64,000 nucleotides of DNA. It comes from Gammaproteobacteria bacterium (GTDB lineage: Bacteria; Pseudomonadota; Gammaproteobacteria; JAJPIJ01). Within the stretch, counting starts at the first letter, position 1. Each line of letters starts with the position of its first letter. Shown piece by piece: positions 43,414 through 55,023 of this stretch. The notes beneath the pieces are model-generated. The model was given only the letters and a program-made list of their open reading frames with translations, searched no databases and was not told where the DNA came from. The position numbers were made by a program, and so were the translations under genes. The DNA is taken from the NCBI GenBank assembly GCA_022071965.1, contig JAJVIQ010000022.1:1-64000 (forward strand), read 5' to 3'.

Positions 43414-43453
43414 CCACGATGACCCATCGAGACAGTCGAAAGAGGAGGCACAC

Positions 43454-43873
43454 ATGGCGGCATTGAAAGGCAGCAAGACCGAAGAGAATCTGAAGTACGC
43501 GTTCGCGGGCGAGTCGCAGGCCAATCGGCGCTATCTGTACTTTGCCCAGAAGGCCGACGTGGAAGGCTACAACGACGTGTCGGCGGTGTTCCGCTCCACC
43601 GCGGAGGGCGAGACCGGCCATGCGCATGGACACCTCGAATATCTCGAGCAGGTCGGCGACCCGGCCACGGGGCTCCCGATCGGCAGCACGGCCAACAACC
43701 TGAAGGCCGCGATTGCGGGCGAGACCCACGAGTATTCCGACATGTACCCGGGCATGGCAAAGACCGCCCGTGACGAGGGCTTCTCCGAGATCGCCGACTG
43801 GTTCGAAACCCTGGCCAAGGCCGAGCGTTCGCACGCCAACCGATTCCAGAAGGCGCTCGATTCCCTGGGCTGA
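43454..43873 (+). CDS. Rubrerythrin family diiron protein (no rubredoxin domain)
   Basis: A 139-residue four-helix-bundle protein. Glu/His ligand patterns are visible in [49 protein letters not shown] and [11 protein letters not shown]. The C-terminal rubredoxin-like FeS4 domain of full rubrerythrin is absent, as in sulerythrin/erythrin types. The role would be peroxide reduction or diiron redox chemistry in the cytoplasm. AGGAGG five bases before the ATG makes the start certain. First gene of a three-gene cassette with the Fe-S oxidoreductase and DUF3501. Confidence 0.92.
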   Translation: MAALKGSKTEENLKYAFAGESQANRRYLYFAQKADVEGYNDVSAVFRSTAEGETGHAHGHLEYLEQVGDPATGLPIGSTANNLKAAIAGETHEYSDMYPGMAKTARDEGFSEIADWFETLAKAERSHANRFQKALDSLG

Positions 43874-43974
43874 TACCGCCCGCGTGCCAGCCGCGGAGCC
43901 GGCGAAGCGCCGGCTCTGCGGTTTCCGGGACCGACCGGCACCCATGAGCCGGCGTTGCGTGGAGAGGGGAGAGC

Positions 43975-45321
43975 ATGACAGCAGGACGAGAAGGTTCGCG
44001 CGAGGGTAGCCTCCAGGCGCCGACACGGCACGCGGTGCCCTGGCGCGAGGCGGAATTCCGGGATGCGGCCGCCCTGGACAAGGAGCTCGAGCGCGTCTAC
44101 GACATCTGCCACGGGTGTCGCCGTTGCGTGAGCCTCTGCCACGCCTTCCCGACGTTGTTCGATCTGGTCGACGAGTCCTCCACGATGGAGGTCGACGGGG
44201 TCGCGAAGTCGGATTACATGAAGGTCGTCGATCACTGCTACCTCTGCGATCTGTGCTACATGACCAAGTGCCCCTACGTTCCTCCGCACGAATGGAACGT
44301 GGACTTCCCGCACCTGATGCTGCGCGCCAAGGCACAGAAGTTCAGGCGCGGCGGGACGAGGTTCCGCGATCGGGTGCTGACTGCGACCGACGTGGTGGGT
44401 TCGCTCGCCGGCATACCGGTGGTCGCGCAGATCGTCAACGCCGCCAACAAGATGCCGCCGGTTCGCAAGTTGCTGGAGAGCGCGCTCGGCATTCACGCCG
44501 ACGCGGTCGTGCCGGAATACCACAGTCGTACCGCCCGCAAACGGGTAGCGGGCCGCGTGCGGCGCCAAATCGAGGCCACGCCCACGGAACAGACCCGCGG
44601 CAAGGTCGCACTGTTCGTCACCTGTTACGGCAACCGCAACGAGCCCTCGGCAGTGGAGGATCTCGTGGCCGTGTTCGAGCACAACGGCATACCCGTGACG
44701 CTGGTGCCGCAGGAGCGCTGCTGCGGCATGCCCAAGCTCGAGCTCGGCGACCTGGAGACCATCGAGACGCTCAAGGACTTCAACGTGCCGAAGCTCGCGC
44801 AGATGGTGGACGAGGGCTACGACATCATCGCGCCGATACCCTCCTGCGTGCTGATGTTCAAGCAGGAGATCCCCCTGCTGTTTCCGGAAGACCCGCTCGT
44901 CCTGAAGGTGAAGAAGGCGATGTACGATCCGTTCGAGTATCTCATGCTGAGGCACAGGGCGGGAGCGCTGAAGACCGATTTCAGGAACGGGCTGGGCAAG
45001 GTTTCCTACCACGTCCCGTGTCACCAGCGCGTGCAGAACATCGGTCTGAAGACCCGCGACGTCCTGCAACTGGTGCCGGAGACGACCATCGACGTCATCG
45101 AGCGCTGCTCGGGGCACGATGGCACCTACGCGGTCAAATCCGAATATCACAAGATCTCGATGAAGATCGCCGGCCCGGTCGTCAGCCGCGTGCAGCAGTC
45201 GGGTTGCGACCACTACGTCAGCGACTGCCCCATGGCCGGTCACCAGATCGAAAACGGCCTGAAGGAGGGACGGCATCCGGAGAGCCCCTTCTCGCTGCTG
45301 CGCCACGCCTACGGGATCTGA
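43975..45321 (+). CDS. Heterodisulfide reductase-related Fe-S oxidoreductase (GlpC/HdrD-like)
   Basis: A 448-residue protein. Two [4Fe-4S] ferredoxin-type motifs are near the N-terminus ([11 protein letters not shown] at about 45-55, [13 protein letters not shown] at about 88-100). Two CCG-type cysteine-rich blocks follow ([12 protein letters not shown] near 245; [11 protein letters not shown] and [11 protein letters not shown] near 345-385), as in GlpC and HdrB/D. It is likely a cytoplasmic electron-transfer protein that oxidises a donor or passes electrons to rubrerythrin. It begins 101 bases after the rubrerythrin gene. Confidence 0.9.
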   Translation: MTAGREGSREGSLQAPTRHAVPWREAEFRDAAALDKELERVYDICHGCRRCVSLCHAFPTLFDLVDESSTMEVDGVAKSDYMKVVDHCYLCDLCYMTKCPYVPPHEWNVDFPHLMLRAKAQKFRRGGTRFRDRVLTATDVVGSLAGIPVVAQIVNAANKMPPVRKLLESALGIHADAVVPEYHSRTARKRVAGRVRRQIEATPTEQTRGKVALFVTCYGNRNEPSAVEDLVAVFEHNGIPVTLVPQERCCGMPKLELGDLETIETLKDFNVPKLAQMVDEGYDIIAPIPSCVLMFKQEIPLLFPEDPLVLKVKKAMYDPFEYLMLRHRAGALKTDFRNGLGKVSYHVPCHQRVQNIGLKTRDVLQLVPETTIDVIERCSGHDGTYAVKSEYHKISMKIAGPVVSRVQQSGCDHYVSDCPMAGHQIENGLKEGRHPESPFSLLRHAYGI

Positions 45322-45333
45322 AAGAGCCGGGAG

Positions 45334-45936
45334 ATGAGTGCAACGATGAGAGCGTTGGCCCGCGAAGACCTGATGTCCCTGGAACAGTACGCCAGGGAGC
45401 GTGCGGCCTTCCGCGCACGGGTGCTGGCGCACAAGCGCGCCCGGCAGCTGCATCTCGGCGGGCACGCGACCCTGTATTTCGAGGATCGAATGACCATTCA
45501 GTATCAGGTCCAGGAGATGCTGCGCATCGAGCGCATCTTCGAGGAGGAGGGCATCCGGGAGGAGTTGCAGGCCTACAATCCGCTCATTCCTGATGGCCGG
45601 AACTGGAAGGCGACGTTCATGCTCGAGTACGCCGACCTGGCGGAACGGACACGCGCGCTCGCCGAGCTGGTCGGCATCGAGCGCAGGGTCTGGATGCAGG
45701 TGGAGGCGCATGCAAGGCTTTTCCCCTTCGCTGACGAGGACCTGGAACGCGCCACGGAGGCGAAGACCTCGGCTGTCCACTTCCTGCGTTTCGAACTCAC
45801 GCCCGACATGATTCGTGATGTGAAGGGCGGCGCGGTCATTGCCGCCGGCATCGACCATGCGAAGTACCGGTTCTCACTTGCGCGTATCCCCGAGGTCATT
45901 CGCAACTCGCTGGCCGCGGACCTCGATTCCATCTGA
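45334..45936 (+). CDS. DUF3501 family protein
   Basis: A 200-residue soluble protein matching DUF3501: [23 protein letters not shown] at the start, [22 protein letters not shown] near residue 50, and [11 protein letters not shown] near 150. The function is unknown; the gene regularly follows the rubrerythrin and Fe-S oxidoreductase genes, as here, 12 bases after the latter. An ATG four codons downstream (45346) is an alternative start. Confidence 0.9.
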   Translation: MSATMRALAREDLMSLEQYARERAAFRARVLAHKRARQLHLGGHATLYFEDRMTIQYQVQEMLRIERIFEEEGIREELQAYNPLIPDGRNWKATFMLEYADLAERTRALAELVGIERRVWMQVEAHARLFPFADEDLERATEAKTSAVHFLRFELTPDMIRDVKGGAVIAAGIDHAKYRFSLARIPEVIRNSLAADLDSI

Positions 45937-46012
45937 TTTCCCGCGGGGAATAATCTCCAGATTGTTCAATTGGCGGGCGGGATGCGCGTCCGCCGGCGCC
46001 GGGATCTATTGA

Positions 46013-47992
<1,980 letters not shown>

Positions 47993-48338
47993 CGGCCGCT
48001 TCGCAGCGGCCTGTCTGCGCGGCGCGTCATCCCTTCCGTGCATGCCGCCCCTGCGGCATCGATGGGGCCCGGCGGCCGTGCCTCTCCGGCTCCTGTCATC
48101 GCAGGGCCTGCACCCGGCCGGTCGCCAGGCGCCCGGAGAGTTCAGTCCGCGTTAAGTTGCAGCGCCACAAACTGTCGCCCGGGACACTGGAAAGTGGCGG
48201 TCGGTCACGTTTCTTGTGGCCCAACATCAGTAGCTTGGACACAAAGACAAGAATGCTGCGCTGCAGCGACACAAGCCGCGCGAAAGGCGGCGCTCGCGGA
48301 GATTGGCACGGGTGGAACGACGTGATTCGCAGGACCCT
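47993..48338. other. parE to glucan synthase intergenic region
   Basis: A 346-base gap without a convincing gene. It begins with a hairpin right at the parE stop: seven-base arms GGCCGCT (47994-48000) and AGCGGCC (48005-48011) around TCGC, without a T-run. The distal half turns locally less GC-rich and should hold the glucan synthase promoter. Weak -35-like TTAAGT and TTGGAC sequences occur, but no matched -10. I see no recognisable riboswitch. Confidence 0.4.
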
Positions 48339-51044
48339 ATGGTATCAGGGAGAGGTCTCGATTCGACAGACCGCGGCCTGGCCGGCCCGCCGCCCGCGGA
48401 CATGCGCCACTCGCACGCCGGGCGGGCAGCGCGTCTCAGGGCGGTCACCACCACCTTGTTCGTGGTTGCGGCCGTCATCGGCGTGCACCTCGGCGCGTGG
48501 GCCTGGCTGAACCGGCCGGTCGCGGAGGTGGGATACACCGACGTCATCCGCGGCGTCTCCTTCAGTCCGTACCAGCCCGGGGACAATCCCTACGAGGAGC
48601 GCTACCCGTCCGTCGAGGAGATCGATACCGATCTTGCGCGCCTGCAGGGCAAGGTCGCGGCCGTCCGCACCTACTCATCCACCAACGGTTTCGAGGCCGT
48701 TCCGCGCCTGGCGCAGCAATACGGCATCAGGGTGATGGCCGGCGCGTGGCTGGACAGGCGCAAGGAGAACAACGTCAGGGAGATCGTCAACGCGGTCAAG
48801 AACGCGCAGCGCTACTCCAACGTCAATCGCGTCATCATCGGCAACGAGACCATCCTGCGCGACGACCTCTCGGTGGAGCAACTGACGGCCTATCTGAAGA
48901 AGGTTCGTCAGCGCGTGCGCCAGCCGGTCAGCACCGCCGAACCGTGGCATGTCTGGCTGCAGCATCCGGAGCTGGCGAGATCGGTGGATTTCATCACCAT
49001 CCACGTGCTGCCGTACTGGGAAGGATTGCCGGCGGATCAGGCGCTCGACTGGGTCCTGGAGCGTTATCGCCAGGTGCAGGCCGCCTTCCCGAACAAAAAG
49101 GTGGTGATCGGGGAGACCGGCTGGCCGAGTAACGGCAATCGCAAGAAGGACGCCAAGCCGTCGATGGTCAATGCCTCGCGCTTCATCCGCCAGTTCCTCA
49201 ATCAGGCGCAGACGCGGAAGCTCGATTACTACATCGTCGAGGCCTACGATCAGCCCTGGAAGCGGCTCGAGGAGGGCAGCGTGGGTCCGCACTGGGGGCT
49301 GTTCACCGCGGAGCGCGAGCAGAAGTTTCCGATGACCGGCGAGGTGGTCAACGACGAGTACTGGCTGCCGAAGGCCCTGGCCGCCTCGCTGCTGGTCCTT
49401 GGACCCATGCTCTGGTTCGCCGGGCGTCGCCAGGACGTGCGCGTCGGCGGGAGGCTGTTTTTTTCCTCGCTGCTGCAGATGGCCGGCGCGGCGCTGGTGA
49501 TCGGCGCGCTCATGCCCATTGCCGAAGGTCTCTCGGGCGCCAGCCTGATGGTCTGGGCGCTGCTGTTCCCGGCGCAGGTGATGTTGCTGACCGTCGTGCT
49601 CATCAACGGGTTCGAGATGGCCGAGCTGCTCTGGCGGCACCGCATGCGGCGGCAATTCAGGCCGCTGCCCGCCGGGACCGGCGATTATCGCCCGATGGTC
49701 TCGCTGCACCTGCCCATCCACAACGAGCCACCCGAGGTGGTCATCGAGACGCTCAACAGCCTGGCGCGCCTCGACTACCCGGACTACGAGGTCCTGGTGC
49801 TGGACAACAACACCAAGGACCCGGCCGTGTGGCAGCCGGTGCGCGAGCATTGCGAGCGGCTCGGGCCGAAGTTCCGCTTCTTCCATCTGGAGAACTGGCC
49901 CGGATACAAGGCCGGGGCGCTGAACTTCGGTCTGACGGTGACCGCGCCGCGGGCCGAGGTTGTCGGCGTCATCGACAGCGACTACGTCATCGACGCCCAC
50001 TGGCTGTCATCGCTCGTTCCGTATTTCGGGCGCAGCCAGGTCGGATTCGTGCAGGCGCCGCAGGATCATCGCGCCTGGGACCGGAGTGCCTTCAAGCAGA
50101 TGATCAATTGGGAGTACAACGGCTTCTTCGAGATCGGGATGGTCCAGCGCAATGAACGCAATGCGATCATCCAGCACGGCACCATGACGCTCATCCGGCG
50201 CAGCGCGCTGGCGGCCAGCGGCAACTGGGGCGAGTGGTGCATCTGCGAAGACGCCGAGCTCGGCCTGCGCCTGCTCTCCGCCGGCCACGAGGCTGTCTAT
50301 GTCAATCACGTCTTCGGGCGCGGACTGACCCCGGAGACCTTCTCCGCCTACAAGAACCAGCGCTTCCGCTGGGTGTTCGGCGCCGTGCAGATCATCCGCG
50401 GCCATTGGCGCAAGCTGCTCGGCCTGCAGCCGGGCCTGTCACCAGGCCAGCGCTTCCATTTCATCGGCGGCTGGCTGCCGTGGTTCGCCGACGCCGTGCA
50501 CGTGGTGTTCACTCTCGGCGGCATCTTCTGGACCGTCGGTATTCTGGCCTCGCCGCGCTACTTCGAGTTCCCCATGCGCGACTTCATCTGGCCGGTGATG
50601 GCGGTATTCGCCTTCAAGCTCCTGCACAGCCTGGCGCTCTACAGGGCGCGCGTGAAATGCGGCTGGCTGGACCGGATCGGTGCGGCGGTTGCCGGCATGG
50701 CGCTGACCCACACTATCGGCAAGGCGATCTTCACGGGGGTGATGCACAAGTCGCGTCCCTTCCTGCGCACGCCGAAGTCCGAGAGCCGGCACGCGTGGGT
50801 GCAGGGTTTCGCCATGGCGAGGGAGGAGGCGTTCGTCGCCGTCGCGCTCATCGCCGCCGCCATCGCCTCCGTGTGGCGGTATGGCTCCGGGAGCGCCGAG
50901 GTTGCGTGGTGGGCGGCGGTGCTGATCGTGCAGAGCGTGCCGTACCTGGCGGCGCTTGCCATGGGCGTGGTGAGCGGTCTGCCCGAGCGTGAGGTCCGGC
51001 CTGCCGTGCAGGGGGCCCTGCGGCCCGCGCCGACGGCAGCCTGA
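48339..51044 (+). CDS. GH17-GT2 fusion, NdvB-like beta-glucan synthase
   Basis: A 901-residue bifunctional membrane protein. One N-terminal helix leads to a periplasmic GH17 glucanosyltransferase-like domain (about 65-330) with acid/base Glu in VIIGNET and nucleophile Glu in VVIGETGWPS. Several helices follow, then a cytoplasmic GT2 processive glycosyltransferase (about 460-700) with VLDNNTKD, VIDSDYVID, ICEDAELGLR and QRFRW. C-terminal helices complete it. This is the layout of Pseudomonas NdvB, which makes cyclic beta-1,3-glucans linked to biofilm drug tolerance. The start may be ATG 48339 (AGGA nearby) or ATG 48402. It is inserted between parE and parC. Confidence 0.87.
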   Translation: MVSGRGLDSTDRGLAGPPPADMRHSHAGRAARLRAVTTTLFVVAAVIGVHLGAWAWLNRPVAEVGYTDVIRGVSFSPYQPGDNPYEERYPSVEEIDTDLARLQGKVAAVRTYSSTNGFEAVPRLAQQYGIRVMAGAWLDRRKENNVREIVNAVKNAQRYSNVNRVIIGNETILRDDLSVEQLTAYLKKVRQRVRQPVSTAEPWHVWLQHPELARSVDFITIHVLPYWEGLPADQALDWVLERYRQVQAAFPNKKVVIGETGWPSNGNRKKDAKPSMVNASRFIRQFLNQAQTRKLDYYIVEAYDQPWKRLEEGSVGPHWGLFTAEREQKFPMTGEVVNDEYWLPKALAASLLVLGPMLWFAGRRQDVRVGGRLFFSSLLQMAGAALVIGALMPIAEGLSGASLMVWALLFPAQVMLLTVVLINGFEMAELLWRHRMRRQFRPLPAGTGDYRPMVSLHLPIHNEPPEVVIETLNSLARLDYPDYEVLVLDNNTKDPAVWQPVREHCERLGPKFRFFHLENWPGYKAGALNFGLTVTAPRAEVVGVIDSDYVIDAHWLSSLVPYFGRSQVGFVQAPQDHRAWDRSAFKQMINWEYNGFFEIGMVQRNERNAIIQHGTMTLIRRSALAASGNWGEWCICEDAELGLRLLSAGHEAVYVNHVFGRGLTPETFSAYKNQRFRWVFGAVQIIRGHWRKLLGLQPGLSPGQRFHFIGGWLPWFADAVHVVFTLGGIFWTVGILASPRYFEFPMRDFIWPVMAVFAFKLLHSLALYRARVKCGWLDRIGAAVAGMALTHTIGKAIFTGVMHKSRPFLRTPKSESRHAWVQGFAMAREEAFVAVALIAAAIASVWRYGSGSAEVAWWAAVLIVQSVPYLAALAMGVVSGLPEREVRPAVQGALRPAPTAA

Positions 51045-51154
51045 TCGCGCATTTCCTCTCCGCAGCAACTAAGATATCCGTTTCAAATCCCGCCCCGACC
51101 GGTCGCTGCCGGCCGGGGCGTTGATTTTTCCAACAATTTTCGTCGGAGAGCCCG

Positions 51155-53401
51155 ATGAGCACGACCGTGCGATTCGAAAACGTCGAGCGCCAGCCTCTGC
51201 ACCAGTTCACCGAGGGCGCATACCTCGCCTACTCGATGTACGTGATCCTCGATCGCGCCTTGCCGCACCTCGGCGATGGGCTGAAGCCCGTGCAGCGCCG
51301 GATCATCTACGCGATGTCCGAACTCGGGCTCGACGCTGGGGCGAAGTTCAAGAAATCCGCACGCACCGTCGGTGACGTGATCGGCAAGTTCCACCCGCAT
51401 GGCGATTCCGCATGCTACGAGGCCATGGTGTTGATGGCGCAGCCGTTCTCCTACCGCTATCCCCTGGTGGACGGACAGGGCAACTGGGGATCGATGGACG
51501 ATCCGAAGTCCTTCGCGGCCATGCGTTACACGGAGGCGAGGCTCACCCGATATGCCGATCTGCTGCTGGGCGAGCTGGGACAGGGCACGGCGGACTGGAT
51601 GCCCAATTTCGACGGTACGCTGGAGGAGCCCAGGGTGTTGCCCGCGCGGCTGCCGAACGTGCTGCTCAACGGCACGACCGGCATCGCCGTCGGCATGGCC
51701 ACCGACATCCCGCCGCACAACCTGCGCGAGGTGGCGGCCGCCTGCATCCACCTCATCGACGAGCCCGAGGCCACGGTCCGGGAACTGTGCAGGCACCTGC
51801 CGGGGCCCGACTTCCCGACCCGCGCGGAGATCGTCACCCCGAAGAGTGAACTCCGGCGGATCTACGAGAACGGGACCGGATCGCTGCGCATGCGTGCGGT
51901 GTACGAGCGCGAGGACGGCAACATCATCATCACGGCGCTGCCGTACCAGAGCTCCGGGGCGAAGATCCTCGAGCAGATCGCGCAGCAGATGAACGCCAGG
52001 AAGCTGCCGATGCTCGAGGACCTGCGCGATGAGTCCGATCACGAGACTCCAACCCGCCTGGTGCTCGTCCCGCGCTCCAGCCGCGTGGAGGTGGAGCCGC
52101 TCATGGCGCACCTGTTCGCCACGACGGAGCTGGAACGCAGCTATCGCGTCAATCTCAACGTCATCGGCGGCAACGGCCTGCCCCAGGTCAAGGACCTGAG
52201 GACCCTGCTCGCGGAGTGGCTGGAGATCCGCGTCGAAACCGTGCGGCGCCGGCTGCAGTACCGCCTCGACAAGGTCCTCGCGAGACTGCACATCCTCGAG
52301 GGCCTGCTCGCCGTCTTCCTGAACCTCGATGAGGTGATCGCCATCATCCGACACGAAGACGAGCCGCGCGTGGTATTGATGGCGCGTTTCGGCCTGAGCG
52401 AGGTACAGGCCGATGCCATACTCGATCTGAAGCTGCGACATCTGGCCAGGCTAGAGGAATTGAAGATCCGGGCAGAGCAGAAGGACCTCGCGGCCGAGCG
52501 GGCGGAGCTCGAGAAGACGCTGGCCTCGCGTGCCCGGCTGCGCACGACGGTGAAGAAGGAGATCGAGGCCGACGCGGCGAAGTACGGTGACAGGAGGATG
52601 TCGCCGATCGTCGTGCGCGAACAGGCCCAGGCCATGAGCGAGACGGATCTGATCCCGGCCGAGCCGGTCACCGTCGTCCTGTCGCAGAAGGGCTGGATCA
52701 GGGCGGCGAAGGGGCACGACATCGACCCGGTGGCGCTCAGCTATCGATCCGGCGACGCCTACCAGGCGCACGCCCTGGGGCGGTCCAACCAGACCGCCGT
52801 GTTCATCGACTCGACCGGCCGATGCTACTCCCTGGCGGCGCACAGCCTGCCCTCCGCGCGCGGCCTGGGCGAGCCGTTGTCGGGCCGCCTCACCCCGCCG
52901 GACGGCGCCACGTTTGCCGGCGTCATGCTCGGTAACGCGGAGTCGCAGTTCGTGCTGGCCACGGAGGCGGGCTACGGGTTCCTCGCCCGGCTGGAGGATC
53001 TTTGCGCCAAGAACAAGGCCGGCAAGTCGGTGCTGAGCGTCACGCAGGGCGGGGTGGTCGCACCGGCGCCGGCCGTGAATCCGGACAGCGACGTCCTGCT
53101 GATCGTCACCCGCCAGGGGCGCGCCCTGGTGTTTCCGGTGCGCCAGTTGCCGGTCATGAACAAGGGCAAGGGGCTGAAGCTCATCCAGATCCCGGCCACG
53201 GAGGTCGCGAAGGGCACGGACGGTGTGATTGCCGTCCTGGCGATACCCGGCGGCGCGGCGGTACGGATCCACAGCGGCCAGCGCTACATGACCCTGAAAT
53301 TCGGCGACCTGGCGGGATTCCGCGGCGAGCGCGGTCGCCGGGGCGAGAAACTTCCCCGCGGCTACCAGCGCGTCGAGCGCGTGACCCTCGCGGTGGATTG
53401 A
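51155..53401 (+). CDS. parC: DNA topoisomerase IV subunit A
   Basis: A 748-residue type IIA topoisomerase subunit, close to E. coli ParC (752). It opens with the winged-helix region [25 protein letters not shown], shown by [11 protein letters not shown] and [14 protein letters not shown]. The quinolone-resistance region [13 protein letters not shown] is near residue 80, and the catalytic Tyr lies in [14 protein letters not shown] near 120. The C-terminal beta-pinwheel follows from about 490. GGAGA six bases before the ATG supports the start. Serine at the position corresponding to Ser80 fits the quinolone-sensitive type (inference from alignment by eye). Confidence 0.96.
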   Translation: MSTTVRFENVERQPLHQFTEGAYLAYSMYVILDRALPHLGDGLKPVQRRIIYAMSELGLDAGAKFKKSARTVGDVIGKFHPHGDSACYEAMVLMAQPFSYRYPLVDGQGNWGSMDDPKSFAAMRYTEARLTRYADLLLGELGQGTADWMPNFDGTLEEPRVLPARLPNVLLNGTTGIAVGMATDIPPHNLREVAAACIHLIDEPEATVRELCRHLPGPDFPTRAEIVTPKSELRRIYENGTGSLRMRAVYEREDGNIIITALPYQSSGAKILEQIAQQMNARKLPMLEDLRDESDHETPTRLVLVPRSSRVEVEPLMAHLFATTELERSYRVNLNVIGGNGLPQVKDLRTLLAEWLEIRVETVRRRLQYRLDKVLARLHILEGLLAVFLNLDEVIAIIRHEDEPRVVLMARFGLSEVQADAILDLKLRHLARLEELKIRAEQKDLAAERAELEKTLASRARLRTTVKKEIEADAAKYGDRRMSPIVVREQAQAMSETDLIPAEPVTVVLSQKGWIRAAKGHDIDPVALSYRSGDAYQAHALGRSNQTAVFIDSTGRCYSLAAHSLPSARGLGEPLSGRLTPPDGATFAGVMLGNAESQFVLATEAGYGFLARLEDLCAKNKAGKSVLSVTQGGVVAPAPAVNPDSDVLLIVTRQGRALVFPVRQLPVMNKGKGLKLIQIPATEVAKGTDGVIAVLAIPGGAAVRIHSGQRYMTLKFGDLAGFRGERGRRGEKLPRGYQRVERVTLAVD

Positions 53402-53484
53402 GATCGATGCCTCGACAGGACGCGAGGTGTCGCAAAAAAACCAATATCCATCATTCAGATATCGGCATTACCGAAGAAAAAGGT

Positions 53485-53507
53485 GCCGGGGCGTGGGGAG
53501 CCCCGGC
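53485..53507. terminator. Hairpin after parC
   Basis: Seven-base perfect arms GCCGGGG and CCCCGGC with a nine-base loop, 84 bases after the parC stop. A run of A bases lies just before it, so the T-rich side is on the minus strand. On the plus strand it lacks a T-run, so it may act only as a 3'-end structure. Confidence 0.35.
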
Positions 53508-53510
53508 GGA

Positions 53511-53550
53511 ATTGGAACGGACCAGGGAGGGGAGGGGAATCCGTTCCAAT
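53511..53550. repeat. Inverted repeat with G-rich loop upstream of htpX
   Basis: Perfect 11-base arms ATTGGAACGGA (53511-53521) and TCCGTTCCAAT (53540-53550) enclose an 18-base purine loop with three consecutive G-tracts (GGG, GGGG, GGGG). It is 138 bases before the htpX start and could be a regulator site or leader structure. Confidence 0.5.
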
Positions 53551-53687
53551 ATCAGGTATCGGCGCCGCCGATCCATACTTGAGGTTTATTTTTCTCCTCC
53601 GGCCATGCCGTGATCGAATGGGCGCGCCAATCGCATGTCAAAGACGGACGTGGCAACATTGAGTTCACTGATAGGGAGGGACACGGA

Positions 53688-54602
53688 GTGAAGAGACTGA
53701 TGCTGTTCCTGGGTACCAACATCGCGGTGCTGATGGTGATCTCCGTCGCGCTGAAGGTGTTCGGCCTCGAGCGATACCTGTATCAGCAGGGCGTGGACAT
53801 GAACCTGGGCGGGCTGCTCGCGGCCTGCGCCGTCATCGGCATGACCGGCTCGCTGGTCTCACTGCTGATGTCGAAGTCGGTCGCGAAGATGTCGACCGGG
53901 GCTCGCGTGATCGCCCAGCCGGCCACGCCGCTGGAGCAGTGGCTGGTCACGACCGTCACGCGCCAGGCGAGCGCTGCCGGTATCGGCATGCCCGAGGTGG
54001 CCGTCTACGAAAGCGCGGACGTGAACGCGTTCGCGACTGGCTGGAACCGCAGCCACGCGCTCGTGGCGGTCAGCACCGGCCTGCTGTACTCCATGGACCG
54101 CGCCGAGGCGGAGGCGGTGCTGGCGCACGAGGTGTCGCATGTTGCCAATGGCGACATGGTGACGCTCGCGCTCATCCAGGGTGTGGTCAACACCTTCGTC
54201 GTCTTCCTGGCGCGCGTCGTCGGCATGATCGTCGACCGGGCGCTGTCGCGCGGCGAGGAGCGTCAGGGCTATGGACCTGGATACTGGGTCACGACCATGG
54301 TGATGGAACTGCTCTTCGGCATCATCGCCAGCGTCATCGTCATGTGGTTCAGCCGCCAGCGCGAATTCCGGGCCGACGCCGGCGGCGCATCGCTGGCGGG
54401 CCGTGGCGCGATGATCGCGGCGCTGGAGCGCCTGCAGGCGCTGCACCGCCCGAGCGAGCTGCCGCGGCAGATGGCCGCGTTCGGTATATCAGGCAACCTC
54501 CGGCAGGGGCTGATGCGGCTGTTCATGACGCATCCGCCGCTGGAGGAGCGCATCGCGGCCCTGCGTCAGGGCGCGGACGCCGACGAGCGCCGGGCCGCCT
54601 GA
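53688..54602 (+). CDS. htpX: Membrane metalloprotease HtpX
   Basis: A 304-residue M48 protease (E. coli HtpX 293). Two N-terminal helices precede the zinc motif HEVSH in [15 protein letters not shown] near residue 147. Two more helices follow, then the third ligand region [13 protein letters not shown] near 230. It degrades damaged inner-membrane proteins together with FtsH. The GTG at 53688 is preferred because GGGAGGG lies about seven bases upstream and the protein then opens with [14 protein letters not shown] as in other HtpX. The frame continues 26 codons upstream without protein-like content. Confidence 0.94.
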   Translation: MKRLMLFLGTNIAVLMVISVALKVFGLERYLYQQGVDMNLGGLLAACAVIGMTGSLVSLLMSKSVAKMSTGARVIAQPATPLEQWLVTTVTRQASAAGIGMPEVAVYESADVNAFATGWNRSHALVAVSTGLLYSMDRAEAEAVLAHEVSHVANGDMVTLALIQGVVNTFVVFLARVVGMIVDRALSRGEERQGYGPGYWVTTMVMELLFGIIASVIVMWFSRQREFRADAGGASLAGRGAMIAALERLQALHRPSELPRQMAAFGISGNLRQGLMRLFMTHPPLEERIAALRQGADADERRAA

Positions 54603-54620
54603 AACGCCTGCGGAAGCACG

Positions 54621-54646
54621 GCGGGCGCGGCCATGGCCGCGCCCGC
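54621..54646. repeat. 26-base perfect palindrome after htpX
   Basis: A perfect palindrome with 13-base arms (left arm GCGGGCGCGGCCA), starting 19 bases after the htpX stop. No T-run follows. It may fold at the 3' end of the htpX mRNA. Confidence 0.45.
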
Positions 54647-54666
54647 TCCGGCATGCGGTATCGTGG

Positions 54667-54700
54667 AAAAAAAGGGCGTCCGCACCTCCTGCCGGACGCC
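54667..54700 (-). terminator. Intrinsic terminator of the nrd operon
   Basis: On the minus strand, GGCGTCCG and CGGACGCC pair perfectly around a 10-base loop and are followed after one C by seven T. It lies 37 bases after the stop of the 85-residue gene at 54738, so that gene appears to be the last of the nrdA-to-54738 transcript. Confidence 0.85.
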
Positions 54701-54737
54701 GAACCTGCGGTCGCCTACCAAACCGCAATTCCCCCCA

Positions 54738-54995
54738 CTAGTGACCCTTGCGCACGACGTAGATGACGTCGGCGTCGAACTCGATCCTCTCGCCGGTCTC
54801 GCATGCGCCCTTCACACCGTGCTCGACGATGCCGATACAGTGGTCGTCGACACAGCTCAGCAGCGCCACCGCGATCAGACGCCCCTCGCAGTTCAGGTAA
54901 ACCGAATCGCCGGGCTCCAGTCCGTGAGCCGGCTCGCCCCCGCTCTGCGTCGCGTAATGCATTGCCCCGCGTCTCGGCAGCAATCGCGGCGTCAT
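54738..54995 (-). CDS. 85-residue protein of unknown function, last gene of the nrd operon
   Basis: A small soluble protein with no signal peptide. It has a beta-rich pattern (GDSVYLNCEGRLIAVALL, then RIEFDADVIYVVRKGH) and four cysteines, including CVDDHC near residue 50. I do not recognise the family. It lies 28 bases after nrdB and 37 bases before a strong terminator, which argues that it is a real member of the operon. The start may be ATG 54995 or ATG 54962; neither has a strong ribosome-binding site. Confidence 0.65.
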   Translation of the reverse strand: MTPRLLPRRGAMHYATQSGGEPAHGLEPGDSVYLNCEGRLIAVALLSCVDDHCIGIVEHGVKGACETGERIEFDADVIYVVRKGH

Positions 54996-55023
54996 CTTCG
55001 TGCTGCCGTGGCCCGGGCTCCAC

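Noticed and set aside
43567-45858. Minus-strand open frame of about 763 codons over the rubrerythrin cassette
   Set aside because: Antisense to three recognised genes with good ribosome-binding sites; shadow.
53578-53610. Heat-shock (sigma-32) promoter upstream of htpX
   Set aside because: CTTGAG resembles the -35, but spacing and the -10 (no CCCCAT-type match) are poor.
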